DNA from: Oscillospiraceae bacterium
GTDB taxonomy: Bacteria > Bacillota > Clostridia > Oscillospirales > Oscillospiraceae
Reading direction: 5' to 3'
NCBI GenBank assembly: GCA_031261745.1
Contig: JAISJC010000051.1
Coordinates: forward strand, 1 to 44,778
Length of the DNA stretch: 44,778 nucleotides
Shown: in pieces, positions 43,045 through 44,778 of the stretch
How the letters are laid out: the number at the start of each line of letters is the position of its first letter
How positions within the stretch are numbered: position 1 is the stretch's first letter
Position numbers and translations under genes: made by a program
The notes under the pieces: generated by a model
What the model was told of the DNA's origin: nothing
Database searches by the model: none
What the model saw: only the letters and a program-made list of their open reading frames with translations

Positions 43045-43091
43045 TGGTCCGGGCGACTGGATTCGAACCAGCGGCCCCTTGCTTCCCAAAG
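43045..43091 (-). other. tRNA-Pro(GGG) 3' half: probable attachment site of an integrated element
   Basis: On the minus strand this is the 3' part of a proline tRNA: anticodon loop TTGGGAA, stem GCAAG, variable GGGCC, T-arm CTGGTTCGAATCCAG, acceptor CGCCCGG, then A and CCA. The 5' half is absent; bases beyond 43091 do not form the anticodon stem, so it cannot work as a tRNA. Such 3' fragments arise when an integrase inserts DNA at a tRNA end. Orientation places the element on the high-coordinate side. Confidence 0.8.
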
Positions 43092-43142
43092 AATCCTAAA
43101 ATCCGAAACCACATTGCAATCGCAAGACTTTTTCGCTATTTT

Positions 43143-43190
43143 TACTGCAAATATACTGCAAATATCATAACACGGCGCAATCTACTGCAA
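43143..43190 (+). repeat. Three direct repeats TACTGCAA
   Basis: TACTGCAA occurs at 43143-43150, 43154-43161 and 43183-43190, starting about 50 bases inside the presumed element from the tRNA-Pro fragment. This resembles arm-type binding sites of tyrosine integrases. Confidence 0.5.
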
Positions 43191-43264
43191 TTAAGGATAA
43201 CACAAAATAAACGAACGCCGCGCGCGTGAGAATTGGGTAGCAACATTTACTAATCAAAAAAGCG

Positions 43265-43414
43265 TCAGTCAGGTAACCAATGTAGGTAGTCCGACAGATA
43301 GACTTTCCGGAACAGTGTGCGGAGATATTCGGCTTTTTCCCACGGAGTCTTTCGCGAAAGAATCAGCGGCAGCCTGCCATAATTGAAATAGTCGTCCCAA
43401 GTCTGACGCGAGGT
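43265..43414 (-). pseudogene. 3' fragment of an AAA-ATPase gene (DUF4143 type)
   Basis: In a frame different from the Rhs fragment, this stretch encodes TWDDYFNYGRLPLILSRKTP, then EKAEYLRTLFRKVYLSDYL and a stop at 43265. This is the linker and C-terminal region of the predicted ATPases with a DUF4143 domain, which carry a Tyr-Gly-Gly-Leu-Pro-like motif and EKREYLKDLYKTVYLRD-like helices. The Walker domains are missing. It directly abuts the Rhs remnant, so a deletion or recombination has joined the two. Confidence 0.65.
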
Positions 43415-43967
43415 TCTCGCCGCCCTCGCCGCGGTGTGTGCCGTCCGCGTAGCCGTATTCGGCGGAAACGCGAATGCCCGACGCGTCGTAAACGTATCGC
43501 TCGGTGAAGCTCCCGTCCTCGGTCACCAGTATATCACGGTTCGCGAGAGAAAGATAGTCCAAAATGTAATTTCTCGTCACTGTCTCGAAATTGTTCTGCA
43601 CCGTCGTGCCAATCTCGCTCTCCCACACCCGCTGCCACTCGAAACGCCCGTCACGGAGGTACGGCAAATAGTCCTCACCGCCGGAGCCGTCAATGAGGTT
43701 GCTGTTCTGGTACCCCGCGTTCGCGTTCTCGCGGACCTGCACGTTCTGTATCCGCACGCCCAGCGCGTTGTACGTGTATTCGGAGCTTTCGCCGTCCGTG
43801 TTCTCGCCCCTCGCGAGCTTGTTCTGCGCGTTGTACGTGTATGTAATCTTGCCGTCGGAAATGAGATTCCCCGCGTTGTCGTAGGTGTAGCTCGTGTCTC
43901 CCTTTTTCGTCAGACGGTTTTGCAGGTCGTTAATCCTCGTCAAAAATTTCAATCTCAACGATTTCAT
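43400..43967 (-). pseudogene. Rhs/YD-repeat gene fragment
   Basis: The frame encodes YD repeats: KGDTSYTYDNAGNLISDG, KITYTYNAQNKLARG, EYTYNALGVRIQNV and SFTERYVYDASGIRVSAEYG. An intact Rhs protein would have over a thousand residues with a signal, many repeats, a core domain and a toxic C-terminus; here only about 185 residues remain. The 5' end begins inside the last codons of the lipoprotein gene without a ribosome binding site. The 3' end runs into the ATPase fragment. It is therefore debris of a polymorphic-toxin or wall-associated gene. Confidence 0.8.
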
Positions 43968-44490
43968 CTACTTTCACGAGCGGAAGTTCGTAATCGTCGT
44001 TGTCTGTAACATATTCCTCACGAGGTTCAGGTTCGCGCACCAGTTCCGTGCCGCCGTTAGCCAGTCTAAAATTACACTTTAATCCAAATGTTTTCAGATA
44101 CCCTTCACCAGGGAAATCGTACTCGCATTTGTCAAATGATGCGTGAATTGTTCCATCTTCACTAATATTATAAGTTCCGATATCAACATTCCTGTGTCCT
44201 ACGTGCCTTATTGTACCGTCATCATAAAAAATAGTATGATAATTGTAAGCCCATAAGGTTTCTCCGTTGTGCCATATTCCAACGATTGCGGCTTTAATTT
44301 CGTCAGATGTGAGATATTGCTCCGACACGATCGGTTCGATTGTTACCGGAATGTTCGGAGTTTCGTTATTAGCAGTAACGGGAAATTGCGTATTGTCAGA
44401 TATTATATCTGCGTCGCTGTTGTTTGCAGCGCATTGCGTCAAACCCACCAAGCAAAATAGCACAAGGGCAAGATAAATGAGCTTTTTCAA
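43930..44490 (-). CDS. Small lipoprotein, possible immunity protein
   Basis: A TTG start at 44490 with AGGAGAG upstream gives 186 residues: signal MKKLIYLALVLFCLVGL with lipobox LTQC (Cys20). The mature part has a GIWHNGETLWAYNYHTIFYD segment and DGTIRHVGHRNVDIGTYNIS, like small lipocalin-like or immunity-type lipoproteins, and an acidic tail ending EIEIFDED. I do not recognise the family. Its place next to Rhs debris and an orphan C-terminal fragment makes an immunity role possible, by inference only. It is AT-richer than the chromosomal genes. Confidence 0.6.
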   Translation of the reverse strand: MKKLIYLALVLFCLVGLTQCAANNSDADIISDNTQFPVTANNETPNIPVTIEPIVSEQYLTSDEIKAAIVGIWHNGETLWAYNYHTIFYDDGTIRHVGHRNVDIGTYNISEDGTIHASFDKCEYDFPGEGYLKTFGLKCNFRLANGGTELVREPEPREEYVTDNDDYELPLVKVDEIVEIEIFDED

Positions 44491-44510
44491 ACTTTAATTC
44501 TCTCCTATGG

Positions 44511-44672
44511 TTATTTTACACCCGAAATGGTGAAGTTTCCGTCTGGTTTCCCATATGAATTTTGGGAGTTTTGATTTAGATAGAATTTGTAATCTTCAAA
44601 ATTAGATTTTCCAGTTATTGCTGTGACAACAGATATATCAATTGTTGAAATATAATCTGACGGAATTATCCC
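44511..44672 (-). pseudogene. Orphan C-terminal gene fragment
   Basis: Right after a TAG, the frame encodes 53 residues of protein-like sequence, including IIPSDYISTIDISVVTAITG and the end PDGNFTISGVK, followed by TAA. No start or ribosome binding site is present, so it looks like the tail of a gene whose body is gone. It lies 20 nt before the lipoprotein gene. I do not recognise the family. Confidence 0.45.
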
Positions 44673-44741
44673 CTAACGCACGGAGAAGAAAAATATTTGT
44701 AGAAAATTGCTAAAAAGTGAGAAATTCGGGAATTGAGGAGT

Positions 44742-44778
44742 TATAATAGTAGTATCAAGAAAAGGAGATACTGCAATG
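44742..44778 (+). CDS. Start of a plus-strand gene cut by the window edge
   Basis: The last three bases are ATG (44776-44778), with AAGGAGA 8 nt before it and TATAAT at 44742-44747; the -35 is weak. Nothing of the product is visible. If the tRNA-Pro fragment marks the element end, this gene lies inside the element. Confidence 0.45.

Noticed and set aside
43045..43091. A functional tRNA-Pro gene
   Set aside because: The D-arm, the 5' acceptor strand and the 5' anticodon stem are absent.
42982..43229. Plus-strand open frames with SNQRPLASQR-like and FEPAAPCFPK-like peptides
   Set aside because: They are antisense to the tRNA-Pro fragment, the same kind of artefact.
1..44778. CRISPR arrays, insertion sequences and rRNA genes
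   Set aside because: I saw no regularly spaced repeats, transposase genes or rRNA-like segments on either strand.

Overview
The window looks like the chromosome of an anaerobic, moderately GC-rich Firmicute, most likely an uncultured member of the Clostridia. The evidence is pyrophosphate-dependent glycolysis (ppdK), strong GGAGG-type ribosome binding sites, sigma-A-like promoters with 17-base spacers, lipoproteins with Clostridia-type signal peptides and a Clostridia-style tmRNA. Almost every gene is on the minus strand. The exceptions are yedK, ppdK, tRNA-Ser and the start of one gene at the right edge. Most genes are GC-rich. Both ends of the window are AT-richer and look like accessory DNA.

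Layout from left to right. (1) 1-1530: a SIR2-domain gene of the kind found in phage-defence loci, cut by the window edge, with a frame-broken remnant upstream of it. (2) 1582-8830: yedK on the plus strand, then a minus-strand run of a SUMF1/C-type-lectin-like protein, a flavodoxin-type reductase, a beta-helix lipoprotein, a membrane Fe-S protein, a GNAT acetyltransferase and a nitroreductase. (3) 8852-11928: an M28 peptidase lipoprotein and an AraC-type regulator. (4) 12062-18628: a tightly packed amine or imino-acid oxidation operon, consisting of an APC permease, an ornithine-cyclodeaminase-like enzyme, a three-part HcnABC/sarcosine-oxidase-like flavo-iron-sulfur dehydrogenase plus a BFD-type Fe-S protein, RidA, and a possible 23-residue peptide. 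(5) 18677-21347: a YgjP-type metallopeptidase and a hydantoinase-A-like protein. (6) 21384-25353: trans-translation, with smpB upstream of ssrA (tmRNA) and three GNAT enzymes, a cyclophilin, DUF1871-like and DUF4180 genes between them. (7) 25375-32735: a solute-binding lipoprotein, a CPBP protease and mutS, divergent from ppdK. (8) 32753-35304: tRNA-Ser(GCT), YdcF, a DsbA-like oxidoreductase and an MsrA-MsrB fusion. (9) 35331-39484: a three-subunit molybdenum hydroxylase operon. (10) 39491-42996: a MarR-MFS efflux pair and an alpha/alpha-barrel glycosidase-like protein. (11) 43045-44778: a tRNA-Pro 3' fragment that looks like an attachment site, then gene debris (Rhs and AAA-ATPase fragments, an orphan C-terminal fragment, a lipoprotein).

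The most unusual signal is a transcribed leader of about 120 nt shared by two unrelated RNA genes. ssrA and tRNA-Ser lie 11 kb apart on opposite strands. Both have a TTGCAA-17-TATAAT promoter, then a leader with two stem-loops, then the mature RNA. The leaders keep 29 identical bases and an identical TCGCAA hexaloop, while the stems change by compensatory substitutions. This points to selected RNA structure and may be an undescribed RNA element. The second theme is the amine-oxidation operon, whose mRNA and whose neighbouring regulator's mRNA both appear to begin with strong 5'-terminal hairpins.
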